A stretch of 64,000 bases of DNA from Andrena cerasifolii (Eukaryota > Arthropoda > Insecta > Hymenoptera > Andrenidae), in contig NC_135121.1 in the NCBI RefSeq assembly GCF_050908995.1, positions 4,526,001 through 4,590,000 of the forward strand, in the 5' to 3' direction. This document shows, in pieces, positions 1 to 11,094 of the stretch. The notes below the pieces were generated by a model that saw only the letters and a program-made list of their open reading frames with translations, was not told where the DNA came from and did no database searches. Made by a program: the position numbers and the translations under genes. Within the stretch, counting starts at the first letter, position 1. Each line of letters begins with the position of its first letter.

Positions 1-1499
1 GCGCATCACCTGCCCGATCAATGATGGCAAATATTATCCATCGCTCCTATTTGAACTTCTTCTAAGTTAACATACCTAGTTAATTCCTGAATCATAATTC
101 AATGCAAACCTTCCGGTAACATACACTCTTATAAGTCCAGGATTTACCAGCGCACCTTAATATATAAAGCCAAAAGTGTTTGTCGCCTAAAAATATTCGA
201 ACGGTAAACCTCAGAGGTAACGAAATTTGTTCCAGCTCATTTTATACCTACCTAATGCAGATGAACGTGGCTATTTCCACCAAAAGGATAAATAAATAAA
301 AAACAATTTTTTTATAAAATCAGAATCTAAATTTCGGGTGAAGCTGAGTAGTAAAAGCTAGTATTGCATATGTCGAGCAGGAGTGGATGGATCTGGACAA
401 ATTTGATCGCACCCGCGACATAGTAGCATCCGCACATAAATCTACTACAGCAATTTATAGCCGTACGATCATTCTAAACATATATCTCCGCGGTAATCCA
501 CTTCTCTAGCGAGAAAGCGCGCGAAAAACTTTGCCATCTGGTGGTGACATCACGGTACTGCGGGCGAGGTATAGCGCGGGCCGAATATGCGCATGCGCGC
601 GCGAAGTATACTGTCATATACACGGGTCACGTGGTCTGCAAAACAGCCGTACACATGAAATGTTTACACATAAATTACATGTTAATAACGCGTTTCTGAG
701 ACATGCTACATAGCCTATGTCCATCCTAGAGTATGCAGGAATAACGTGTTAAAATTTGAGGAAGATCGGTTCAATAGGTCTTGAGTTTTGCGCGAACATA
801 AAAATCGGCTCTCTATATAATAGTATAGATAGATTATACGTTATAGTTATGTATTATAGAATATTATATATTATATCTTATGAAAAAAATTTAGAGTTTT
901 GAAGCTTTCGGTTGCAAGCCGTGTCCACGAGTACAAGACTCCCAACTCCTCTCCCAGCACCGCTGTCAGCCCTATCAGGGTTCAGACTCCTTTTTTTGCC
1001 GGCGACTTTTTTACCGACACGAAACATGATGAAAATAAGGGGCGCGCTTAATTTAATTTTTTTAACCTGAAGTGTACAGAACATTATTAGTCGGAATTTT
1101 TATTTCGGTTATATCGTTTTCACTCCTGCAACAGGGTTAAGAATTTCGTTTCGTTCCTGTTCCGGAAAAATATTTCGTTCTTTTCGTTTCTGTTCCGTTC
1201 CGGGTCCCTGAATAATACTATTCATATGTTTACCTGCGATCATTTAGATAATGTAGATGGCAGTTGCGTGTAAGCATAAGAATCACATGTGTGTGTATTA
1301 TTGTGTTTACTTTAGAGGAACTGATAGAGCATTACTCGCTGGCTTTTAAGTAGATATACAACCATTCTGTTACCGCTAGATAGACGAAAGCGTTTCATAA
1401 TTCAGAAATAGATCATTTTTGGACCCACGTTCGTTAAACATTTCTTGTTCGTCTTAAATGAATACTATGGAAATGTTAAAAACAATCATACATACGTAC
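1..1499. other. Repeat-rich stretch downstream of the last visible NCAPH2 exon
   Basis: I see no convincing exon here. Around 740-830 the sequence resembles the 3' tail of RTE-type retroelements or derived SINEs (a phrase like GATCGGTTCAATAGGTCTTG followed by a TATA-rich end). Around 1130-1215 there is a low-complexity run of TTCGTTCCTGTTCCG-like words. The remaining NCAPH2 exons must lie here unrecognised or beyond the left edge. Confidence 0.4.
740..835 (+). repeat. RTE/SINE-like 3' tail fragment
   Basis: The phrase GATCGGTTCAATAGGTCTTG, then TTTTGCGCGAACATAAAAAT, resembles the conserved 3' end shared by RTE-clade non-LTR elements and SINEs that borrow their tails. It ends in a TATA-rich run. 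No coding part is visible. The assignment rests on motif recall only. Confidence 0.4.
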
Positions 1500-4400
1500 C
1501 GAGCCAAATTTTGTTTCCAAAAGAGAGATATATTCTGGAAGCTTCAGAATGGATGAATTATTAGAGAAAACTTTTTTTATTCCTTGAACAAATGGCATTG
1601 GTTTCCAGTCGCACTCATTTAAATCATCTACGTAACATATTGACGTTTTTGTCGTTCGATTCCTAATAAAAATATCAATATATTTGATATTTATAACTGA
1701 CTTAATGCCACGAATTTCAGAATTGGTACAAATATTTTTTTTAAAAGATACCCTCTTTTCCGCATGCCAAGGATTCCTTCAGTTTGCTGCTGATCTTCCT
1801 TAGAAATATGATTCTGTTGCTTGTAATCATTACCTTCGAATGTTTCTGTAACTTTATTATTCTTTTGACATTCGCCTTTAACTTCATTTTTCTGCACTGA
1901 ACTTTCGCTTTCATACTTTTTTTCAGTTTGACTAATTTCTTTAGGATTCTGAAGCAAGATGTTCGTATCATGAATATCTGCCGAATCTTGCACCAAATTA
2001 TTTTCAACATGCTCCTTGGAGAAATGTTTCTCAGCAATTAATCGCTGTAATGTGCTGGCATCGTCAAAGAGAATATCATGGTCATTGCTTATTGCACTTT
2101 CTTTTTCAGCAATTATCGACTCGTTTGTAAGGGCGACTCCCTCCGCTTGTGAAGAAAAATTATGTTCTTCCTCAAATTCTTCACGATTGGATGTGACAGA
2201 CTCATTGTCATTCGGCGAGGTAGCTGAATGATACCCGGAGGTTCCAGTGCCGGGAGTTTTTGGTTCCGAGTATAAAGATAAAGAATTTCTTCCTTTCTGA
2301 ACACGAGAGCCGAGCACACAAGTAAAGTCACACGGTGTTAATTCATCCACCAACATACCATCTGTATTTACAGCCTGATTACACCTTGAAATTAAAAATA
2401 AGCTATAGTAAAAGAAACGAAATAAAATATATTTTTGGTAAACTTGCCGATGAACAACATTCCCCTTTAGACTTTTTGACGCTCGGCCTTAGTTTCGGAG
2501 ATATTAATAAAAAACTTTCGGCATAATATATTGAAAGCTACCTCCTCACCGATATCAATGACCTTGACATATGTTGCCAAAAACATATGAAAATCTTTCG
2601 GTATAAATTGAAATCTGTTTCACAGCCGACGGTATTAGTGTTGGTTGGGGCTAGATGGGGCGGGGAGCGCACGCCCGCTCGCGGGCGCGTAAAGCATGGT
2701 AGCGAACCGATGTGAGTATGTGTTAAACTCGGTAATTCTAGAGTGAAGTAAAGTTTTTTGCGAATATCTCGCAAACCAAAGCCGACCGCCAAAAAGTTTA
2801 AAGGGAAATGTTCAGAATGATGACCTTGACAACAATAGCGATATTGACCTCATCGCGCGATACTTGTAACCGCAGTCTCATTTTGAACATCCCCAAACTC
2901 ACATCGGTTCGCTACCATGCTTTACGCGCCCGCGAGCGGGCGCGCGCCCCCCGCCGTGATCTAACCCCAATCAATACCAACTCTCTTAAACACCAACTTC
3001 CTCTTGTATGCTGATGATTTGAAATTGTTCAGAATTATCCGGGGAGGCGAGGATGCTCTCAGTATGCAGGATGATTTAGTAAGATTGGAGCAACGGTGTG
3101 GGATGAATAGGATGCAGCTGCACACGGCAAAGTGTGTTGTGCTTAGCGCCTCTCGTGCAAGGTCGTGTGTGAAATACCCCTATTACTTAAATAATGTGCT
3201 GCTTAGGGAATTATCTGAGGTAATCGATCATGGAGTCTGCATAACACCCAGCTGTGACTTCAGGCCTCATTATGCGCGCTGTACTAATACGGCCATGAGA
3301 ACCGTAGGTTTTATCTCCAGGTTTGCTAGACATTTTAGAAACATTGAAACCCTAAAACTTTTATACGTTGCCCTTGTCAGGCCCCAGGTCGAATATGCAT
3401 CGGTCATTTGGAGTCCTGGGCATGCAAAATTTATAAAATCAATAGAAAGGGTGCAGCATAGGTTTTTGAGGTTCGCCTCACGTACTCTGGGCAATCCTAT
3501 GGATAGAACCGACCATGATTATCGCCCTGCACTTGCATCCCTTAAGTTAGCCACTCTTGAGGATCGAAGGCATATTGTGGACATGATATTTCTCTACGAG
3601 ATTATTAATGGCCTTATAAGTTCTCCTGATTTGCTGATCTTGGTTATGTTTAATGCTCCGGTGAGGAACTTGCGGTCTAGGCCCCTCTGTCTCGAGGCTA
3701 TCGAACTATCGGCATTATGCGTGCGACCCTGTTAATAGAGCGATGATTATTGCCAACCAATATTTCAACTGTATGGACCCCTTTCTGGGCTCCCTTAATT
3801 CTTTTAGGATGCTACTATACAGGCATGTTATGGACCTACACGTTGTTACTTAGTTTATCATTTTAGGTATAAGTAGTATGCTCACTTATGGATTAATTAT
3901 TACTTAGTAGTGCTCAGACTCTGTGCATTGAACTTGTCTTCTTTTTCTTTTGTATACCATGGGAATTCCCGTTTAATAAAAATAATAAAAATAATAATAA
4001 TAATAATAAAAAAAAATAATAATAATAAAAATAATAATAATAATACCATCGGCTATGAAACAGTCGACGGCGACGAGAAGATGGCTGTGTTAGTAACGTC
4101 TGTATAGGTAGATTTCAATGCATTACAGGGGTGAATTTGTGATTTTCGGGAGGGTGGGCGCAGGAGCGAATCCAAAATTTTCTTGAGGAGGGACCTCAAG
4201 AAAAGCCGATAAACCAGGGACCTTTCCTGATAATATTTTCCTGCTAAATGAAAGTGTTTTTCTTTGTATCAATTTGTCATATTTTCTCTGATATTGCTAA
4301 GTTAAAATAAGTATTTTGCAAATTTAAATAAGTATTTTTCCCTTGAGGGAGGGGCGCCTCCTCCCCACCCCTCTGAAACCGCCACTGATGCATTATGCTG

Positions 4401-7400
4401 AAAGTTTATATCAATATCTCTGAAACTAACAAATACCTGAAGCTAAAATTTTATATAAGAGGTCCTCCTCCCCTCTTTATCGAAAGAAGGACAAATGTTA
4501 CACGCCACCGTGTGATGCTTCTGTCGCGCGAAGTCGTGTCCACTGTCAACATCACCCATGCATTTGTTCCTTCTCTACGATCTATTCTTAGAAGACATAT
4601 TTATCTGCGCTGTATAAATGTACTTTATTGTCCTGAGTCACGTAGTATTTGAAAAATCTGTCGTGTAGGCACACCTTAGAAAAAGGTATCTGTTAAACTC
4701 GGTAGTTCTAGTGTTAAGTAAAGTTTTTTGCGAATATCTCTTAAACCAAAGCCGACCGCCAAAAAGTTTATAGGGAAATATTGTTCAGAATGACGACTTT
4801 GACAACATATGTGACGGTCACCGAAATCGGCGGGGGCCCAGTTCATCGGCAAGTGTACCATATTTTTACTTACCGAAAATCGTATTTATTTCCAATAATT
4901 TCCCCTAAAACATCATACATTTGAATCGGTATACACAATTGGCCCATATTGCTTTGAGTAAACCGGTGACTTAATAATTTCACTTTCTTTTGTGCCTCGA
5001 AGCGATTTTTCTGGTCAATATTTTTCCCAATGTCCTGTTCTAAGTCAATGATAACAAAGTTTTCAAAATCAACATAAGCTTTCTTAGAAGCCTTTTTCTC
5101 TTTGCATGTAGATGTTTTTACTTCCCCTTCCCTATTCAAAATATAAATGAATTAACGACTATAAAGCTTATATTCCATCAGGATGGGACGTAAATTATGA
5201 TGCACTTGAACGCATGATTCTATTTATATAAATGTAAATAAAGCATTTGGAATAAAATTGGTAAGAGGTATCTTTGAGAAAATGTATTTTACAGATCCAT
5301 TATACAATTTAAATGAATAATATACTGTTTTATTTCTACATTCTTATTTTGTTTGCTTCTTACTACGTTAAACATTAGTGATGTGTATATTAATTGTTAC
5401 AAATGAAAGGAGTAAGTGAAAGTACCCGGGCACTTTCATTCTGTAATTTTAAAAAATGAATTATCCAACAAATAAATTTTGTCAAGCATTTTTCATTTAT
5501 TTTCGCAGGGATAACATTAGTTTACAGTAATTTCTTTATGTAGACTCCGCTATGAAATTCTTATGTAAGGTGGTCCTCTAAACTCAAAAATCGACATGAG
5601 ACGAAATCCTATGGATACGTTTTCGAGATATCGTCCGATGAAATATTTTGGTAATTTTTTAAGAAGATGACTCGACGTTTTTGGCCATATCTCGCGTTAG
5701 TGTTGACCGATTTGATCGGGACGACTGTTAAATAAAAGATAATCAAATTGCATACAACTTTTTCCTACAGTGTTTTCCAATCGGACCAATAGTTTAGGCG
5801 GAATCGAGCGAAACTTAAGAAAAATGTAATGTTTTGGGGCCGAAATTGAAATCGAAAATTCACTACATAGCCTGGAAGACATAGAAATTATTATGTCACG
5901 TCCAGTTTCTTATTTTTTACATAGATTGCGCACCTTTACGAAGAAAACAAGCCCAATCTGAGCAAAATCCATGTACAAATAAGGAAGTTATGGGCGATAG
6001 AGCGGGAGTGCCTATTTTCAACTTTTTCCCTATTTTTCCATTTCTTCGTGTTTCTTCGCAAATTTCGTATTTGTCTTCAATGAAAACAAATTTAAATGTA
6101 TTTTATTTTTGAAAAGCAATTTTGGCTCTTTCTGTTTCTTTTGCCCGCATTGAGATCAGTTTCTCTTACAAAGAACCAGTCGTAGTCACCCATCATTGGC
6201 TCATCCCAAAATCCTTGGTACCGTCTCTCAATTCTTTTCATCTGCTGATGTAATCTCTCGCCATGTTCATCGCTTACAACACCCAGATTTGGTGTGATGA
6301 AATCCAAATGCGAGTTCAGGAAATGTAAAAAGCATGTTACAACAGAAGATCAATACAAATGATATTATTACAAACAGCACTACATACCGATTTTCTTATT
6401 GTTCTTGAGCAAATCATTTATGATTTCCACAAAGTCTGGACTTTTATTGTTGCCAAGAAAGCCAGCGACGACCAATCGAAACGAATTGAATTCGGCAGCT
6501 TCATTTCGCGATAAATGCAATTCAACTTGCTCACTTTCCAGCAACTTTTTGATCTGCGGCCCATCAAAAACGACTTCTTCTTGATCTTGGCGTCGGAAAG
6601 TTTCAGGAAAATGGTGTTCAAATATATGAATGCATTACCTGTTTGTAATAATTTCATATGTATCGATCATCTGCTGTAACATGCTTTTTACTTCTTTATT
6701 CTCTCAATATGGGCGTTAAGATGTCTTTGAAGATCCATTTCCTCCACTCGCATTTGGATTTCTTCCCACCAAATCTTGGTGTGGTAAGCGATGAACATGG
6801 CGAGAGATTTCATCAGCAGATGAAAAGAATTGAAAGATGGTACCAAGGATTTTGAGATGAGCCAATGATGGGTGACTACGACTGGTTCTTTGTAAGAGAA
6901 ACTGATCTCAATGCAGGCAAAAGAAACAGAAAGAGCCAAAATTGCTTTTCAAAAATAAAATACATTTAAATTTGTTTTCATTGAAGACAAATACGAAATT
7001 TGCCAAGAAACAGGAAGAAATGCAAAAATAGGGAAAAAGTAGAAAATAGGCACTCCCGCTCTATCGCCCATAACTTCCTTATTTGTGCATGGATTTTGCT
7101 CAGATTGGGCTTGTTTTCTTCGTAAAGGTGCGCACTCTACGTAGAAAATAAGAAACTGGAATTTTCGATTTCAATTTCGGCCCCAAAACATTACATTTTT
7201 TTTTAAGTTTCGCTCGATTCCGTCTAAACTATTGGTTGGATTGGAAAACACTGTAGGAAAGAGTTGTAGGCAATTTGATTATCTTTTATTTAAGAGTTGT
7301 CCCGATCAAATCGGTCAACTCTAACACGAGATATGGCCAAAAACGTTGGGTCGTCTTCCTAAAAAATTACCAAAATATTCATCGGGCAATATCTCGAAAA

Positions 7401-7900
7401 CGTATCCATAGGATTTCGTCTCATGTCGATTTTTGAGTTTAGGGGACCACCTTACATAAGAATTGCATAGTAGAGTCTCGATCGAAAATAATTTTTTGGA
7501 TTTTGCAAACTAGTGTAATTATTCGTAATTCCTTTTTCTTAATTCCATTATCCTGCACCAGAAATTATGCCAGATCTTAGATTTAAGATCAATACTTACT
7601 CGTAGTCGAAGAATGCTTGCTTCAGGATTCCTATCTCGCTAACGAGACGTTCGATTCTCCGCACATATACATTCGTGGAATTCTGAAGAACAAGCGCCGC
7701 TTCCCCAAAATTTACGCTACACGGCTCTTCTAATAATGCGTAATATTCTTCTAGGATCTAAAACACAAGACAACAGCGTTCTTTTTGCAGTCAGTTATAA
7801 TGATTCTAAAGTAACCTACCTGAGACAGTGGAAACTTCCAATCAGCGAGATCCTTTGCCGGCTGCATAAGTTGTACACTAATGTCCTGTAGTGTAACCAT
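1500..7900 (-). CDS. NCAPH2: Condensin-2 complex subunit H2, 5' part (partial)
   Basis: Kleisin subunit of condensin II, a nuclear complex that shapes chromosomes with SMC2/SMC4. Five exons read on the minus strand: 7820-7900, 7600-7757, 4874-5131, 1752-2384 and 1500-1662, all GT-AG and phase-consistent, giving 431 codons. The start is the ATG at 7898-7900. The N-terminus (VQLMQPAKDLADW, then VNFGEAALVLQNSTNVYVRR) matches the family pattern of LLQPIRDL and NFIEAALLIQG. Exon 3 carries the conserved FENFVIIDLE and ends in KYDFR, like the family's KDFRMNT. Exon 4 is an acidic, low-complexity linker. Exon 5 has a DWKPMPFVQG segment that may match the PFKKG region. The C-terminal kleisin part is missing at the window edge. 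Introns 2 and 3 are filled with transposons. It is divergent from the Polycomb gene at 11095. Confidence 0.85.
2981..4043 (+). mobile_element. 5'-truncated non-LTR retrotransposon, reverse transcriptase 3' part
   Basis: The reading frame at 3004-3735 encodes the end of a reverse transcriptase: the catalytic YADD box lies at its first residues, followed by a thumb-like region (VALVRPQVEYASVIWSP). It then falls into stops, so the copy is dead. The 3' end is a TAA/AAT simple repeat (3975-4043), as in I/Jockey-type elements. The short word ATACCA flanks both sides and may be the target duplication. It sits inside a family A repeat in NCAPH2 intron 3. Confidence 0.75.
3975..4043 (+). repeat. (AAT)n simple-repeat tail
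   Basis: About 70 bases of imperfect AAT/AAAAT repeats at the 3' end of the truncated non-LTR element, most simply its replication tail. Confidence 0.8.
4126..4387. mobile_element. hAT-type non-autonomous element, TSD ATGCATTA
   Basis: A 262-bp element starting CAGGGGTGAATT and ending CCGCCACTG, flanked on both sides by ATGCATTA (4118-4125 and 4388-4395). An 8-bp duplication and CAG...CTG ends are typical of hAT. No coding capacity. It interrupts a family A repeat. Confidence 0.75.
5540..7479. mobile_element. 1.9-kb foldback element with transposon-derived coding fragments
   Basis: Two arms of about 730-780 bp (5540-6318 and 6749-7479) are inverted copies of each other around a loop of about 430 bp. 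On the minus strand the loop and left arm encode GNNKSPDFVEIINDLLKNNK and then PNLGVVSDEHGERLHQQMKR. The right arm repeats the second segment on the plus strand, preceded by MSLKIHFLHSHLDFF, and has an in-frame stop after YQGF. I recall this segment from many uncharacterised predicted proteins in arthropod genomes, probably of transposon origin. It lies within NCAPH2 intron 2. Confidence 0.65.
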
Positions 7901-8287
7901 TTCGAAGACTAAATGTACTTATCCCTTTGAAGAATATTCTAGTTGCGGGAAGCACGGTTTGGTTTAAATCTTTTCGCAAATATTAATAATAACGGAGTAA
8001 ATGTTATTATGATGAACCCTATCAGCGGTTCTATTTAATTTATCGGTTATAAAAAGGCAGATATGATATTTATACATAATCACGTGTTATCGTTTACAAA
8101 CGAGTTTTGCATGATATTTCCCGCGACACATGTTTTCTTAATTCCAAGAGCTTCAGCTACTTGGTTGTAATCATACAAAGTAAATAGTGTAAATATGTAC
8201 ATGTATGTACATATGTGTTGTGTATCCAGTATATCATCGATCATAAAGTATGAAGATTGAAGATAGTATTAGATTCTAATCGCGCTG

Positions 8288-8390
8288 AATGAGAATGTAT
8301 TGCAAATGAAATTCGGTCAAGATGGCGTCTGAGCAATACGATCAGGGCTCCACCTTGACCGAGTTTCATTTACAACACATTCTCATTATT
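8288..8390. repeat. 100-bp hairpin MITE
   Basis: Arms of about 38 bp: AATGAGAATGTATTGCAAAT at the left is answered by the imperfect inverse ending ACAACACATTCTCATT at the right, around a loop of about 25 bp. Confidence 0.65.
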
Positions 8391-8571
8391 TAAAACTTAA
8401 GGGGGCATTCTACCCAAAAATTCGATTTTGTTTTATTTTATAATAGTTTAGGGTTTCGAAAATATGTCCATAAAATATTAAGGTGAAATTCGTAGAACTC
8501 AGAGTTATAGGGGTTTAAGTCCGCAGCATGGCACGCAATCATTCCCTCAACCCTTGTATCTAAAGAGGCTA

Positions 8572-8703
8572 TGGGCGCAGTCGCTACTTATTCTTAAGCA
8601 AATGCTTAAGCATGCGGCATCCTCTGCTAACCTAGTAGCTAATAAAGGATGCCGAATGCTTAAGCATTTGCTTAAGAATAAGTAGCGACTGAGAATACCG
8701 CCC
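8572..8703. repeat. 130-bp palindromic MITE
   Basis: Arms of about 45 bp containing AGTCGCTACTTATTCTTAAG and its inverse CTTAAGAATAAGTAGCGACT are almost perfect. The outer ends (GGGCG / CGCCC) are flanked by TA, fitting a mariner-like 2-bp target. Confidence 0.7.
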
Positions 8704-9160
8704 TAATTGTATATTATTCTTAAGTATTAAATATGAATTGCATAGTTTTACACGATATATATTTTAAATTTACGTCAATATTTATATCTGTCATACAATT
8801 TTATATTTTATTATACGTGTACTTTTATTGCATTTAATAAAATTGTTTTCATATTTATATTTAATGTGTTTTTATCTTTAACTTAATCAGTTCATTATCT
8901 ATTTTCTTCTTTTGGGCCATATATACATTTCCTTTTGTTTTATGTACGTTTATTTTTTATAACATCTTTTATTTAAAATAATAATTTCCAATTTTCACAG
9001 ATGCACTCATTCGTTACGTATATCTCCCTTTATTACCGTTCAAATTTACCGCTGTAAAGTGAGAATCTTACTTCAGATTAAAATGGCGCCGGGATCTTCA
9101 AGTCGGTACACGGTTTTAACGCGGCTATCCAGTAGTCATATAGAGATCAGTGTATGTTTA

Positions 9161-9332
9161 CTATAGGCTGATTCAGACACGTCGAGTAATTTAGTCGAGT
9201 AGCAAGTAACTTAGTAATTTTCCGTGTGTGGACGCTATAATTTAGTCACGTAGTTTAGTAAAACAATGGTAAATTACTACATTACTCGCTACTCGACTAA
9301 ATTACTAGACGTGTCTGTTCCGGCCTTATAAG
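9161..9332. repeat. 170-bp MITE with long terminal inverted repeats
   Basis: The left end TATAGGCTGATTCAGACACG and right end CGTGTCTGTTCCGGCCTTAT are imperfect inverses. Internal words ACTCGACTAAATTA and TAATTTAGTCGAGT pair as well. Confidence 0.65.
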
Positions 9333-9342
9333 ATATTATTAC

Positions 9343-9821
9343 TGTTGCGGAGCCGGCTGGGAATTCTGACTATTTATGGGAATCTCGATGTGGACCGGTG
9401 TCCGTGGAACCTAAAAGGGTTCTGTTCGCGAATCGTGCGAAGTTGATTGAACAAGAACTAGTAACGAATAACTTTGAACCAAATAAAGATTATTGAACTG
9501 AACTGAATTTAATTATTGAATATAAACCCGAACTATTAAGAAGCGAAACAAAGATATTTAAAGATTCATCAAAGGTTAGGCTTTATTGTAATACGTCCGT
9601 GCTTTTACAACGTCGGTGATGAATTGCGAGGCGAAGAAACAGGTTTCTTCGTACGTTCGTTCCTCTTTTTTTATCAATACATAGTTTTTCGAGCAATAAG
9701 GAAGGAGGCGAAGACAAATTTCTAATGTTATAGACTTCATCCTTAACTCTTTAAAGTTCAAACTTCGCGCTTTAAGAACTTGCGCTAAACGCCGCTAGGG
9801 CGAGGATCGCAACTCGCAACA
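9343..9821 (+). mobile_element. Solo LTR, TSD TTAC
   Basis: A 479-bp block begins TGTTGCGGAGCCGG and ends CTCGCAACA, giving the TG...CA ends of an LTR, with TTAC on both sides (9339-9342 and 9822-9825). An inverted relative lies at 55332-55813. No internal retroelement genes are attached, so this is a recombined solo LTR. Short open frames inside are incidental. Confidence 0.8.
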
Positions 9822-10852
9822 TTACAGTAAGCATAAAGGTAGATTCACACTATCCGTCTAGCAGGCGGTATTTGGAAGGCTGCCGTCCATCGAAATAGTC
9901 TTCAATGGGTTTAAACGTTAGCCGTTAGACAGTCGTCGGACGGAAAAATGTGAATGTCACCATGTAAAACCCATTGAAGAATGCTTCGACGCATGGCAAC
10001 TTGCGTGTGGAAACGTTGGAAACGAATAAAGTATGAATTTAAATTTGTGGCGGCCTGACCATCACCACGCCTCTACAGGCAAAATAACTAACCACTCAAG
10101 TCGCTGCAGCGCCATAGACTAGTCAACTATCAAAACAAACGACCACAGCTCTAGTGACTGCTCCCCAGTCTCCTTCGGTTTAATGACACGAAACGTGCCT
10201 TTATACTTTTATTATAATCATAAGACTGTTGTACCTGGAATACATTAAATTTACTAACACCGTGTTCATCCGGACCTTCACTCTTCGTTAGTGGGATCAT
10301 TATAGCCCACAAATTTACGTTAATAGCGCCATCTCTGTATTTTAGAACGTATTTGAACTGTCATATCGACAAACGATATCGGTCATCTTTTGAGGCTAGC
10401 GGTTAGAAATACATTCGGAAATATCTGCCGCAATAAATGCAACGCTCTCTTACTTCCCTCCTTTCAAACGTGTATCTGTTTTCTCAACGCATTCCCGTAA
10501 GACATCCTCGAACTACACGAAGAGAAACTCATGTTTTTAGAAATGTCATTGGAATGATTGTTTATCCACCATTTTGTTTTGCTGTCGTCCTCACAGTTTT
10601 TCCTGGCACCGTGGCCTATTTTACAATGAACTAGATTGACTCAAATTTGAAAAAACCGTCGTACTCGACGGCATTCTGTGCTTCGGGAAGAAATTGCTTT
10701 CAGTCGGATTTCAGTCAGTTCCTCTTTCTAATGAATATTCCCGTTATGAGGTTTCGTGAAATCTCGCCTCGAGTTCTGACCCAACTTTCCTGACTTCTCC
10801 GATCAAATGGCGATTACTAGATAAAACGAACAGTTTTCGCGTCATTCGCCAC

Positions 10853-11093
10853 GTAAGTTCGATATTTTAGCTACGATCACTGACATCGAACGCCTTTCAA
10901 TTTAATGCCTCGGTTGCGAAAATGCTTCAAGATTATCTACGGGTAGCGCATTATTCTCGCCGCGGTGGTTCTCCGAAGCCGCGCAATATTTTCAATCTTT
11001 TGCGTTCTTGTAATTTATGCCGCGGCAGTGTTTAGGGATTGAAAGTTAAATACCTCGCGTAAGGCACACGAACGACTCGTTTTTCTTTCGCAG
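10853..11093 (+). other. Probable 5'UTR intron of the Polycomb RING gene
   Basis: AC|GTAAGTTC at 10851-10860 is a consensus donor and TTTCTTTCGCAG at 11082-11093 is a consensus acceptor one base before the ATG at 11095. This implies an untranslated upstream exon ending at 10852. Its 5' end cannot be read from sequence alone. Confidence 0.55.
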
Positions 11094-11094
11094 G

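Larger units (their letters stand above)
2440..4860. repeat. Dispersed inverted-repeat element cluster (family A) in NCAPH2 intron 3
   Basis: Copies of a repeat whose ends carry phrases such as GACCTTGACAACATATGTG and CAAAGCCGACCGCCAAAAAG occur in both orientations. The same family forms a complete element at 51636-52450 and partial copies at 30170-30420. Here it is broken by a non-LTR insertion (about 2981-4043) and a hAT MITE (4126-4387). No gene is encoded. Confidence 0.6.
7901..11094. other. Intergenic region between divergent NCAPH2 and the Polycomb RING gene
   Basis: This 3.2-kb region must hold the promoters of both divergent genes. It contains hairpin MITEs near 8288-8390, 8572-8703 and 9161-9332, a solo LTR at 9343-9821, and a weak inverted-repeat remnant near 9833-9990. 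A perfect donor context (AC|GTAAGT at 10853) and an acceptor just before the Polycomb ATG suggest an untranslated first exon of that gene ending at 10852. Confidence 0.55.

Noticed and set aside
2113..2331. Second minus-strand open frame overlapping NCAPH2 exon 4
   Set aside because: It is a shadow in another frame of the acidic NCAPH2 linker.
9576..9761. Open frame inside the solo LTR, with a similar frame at 55413-55595
   Set aside because: Both frames lie within LTR sequence shared by the two copies, start and stop without splice logic, and have no recognisable domain.
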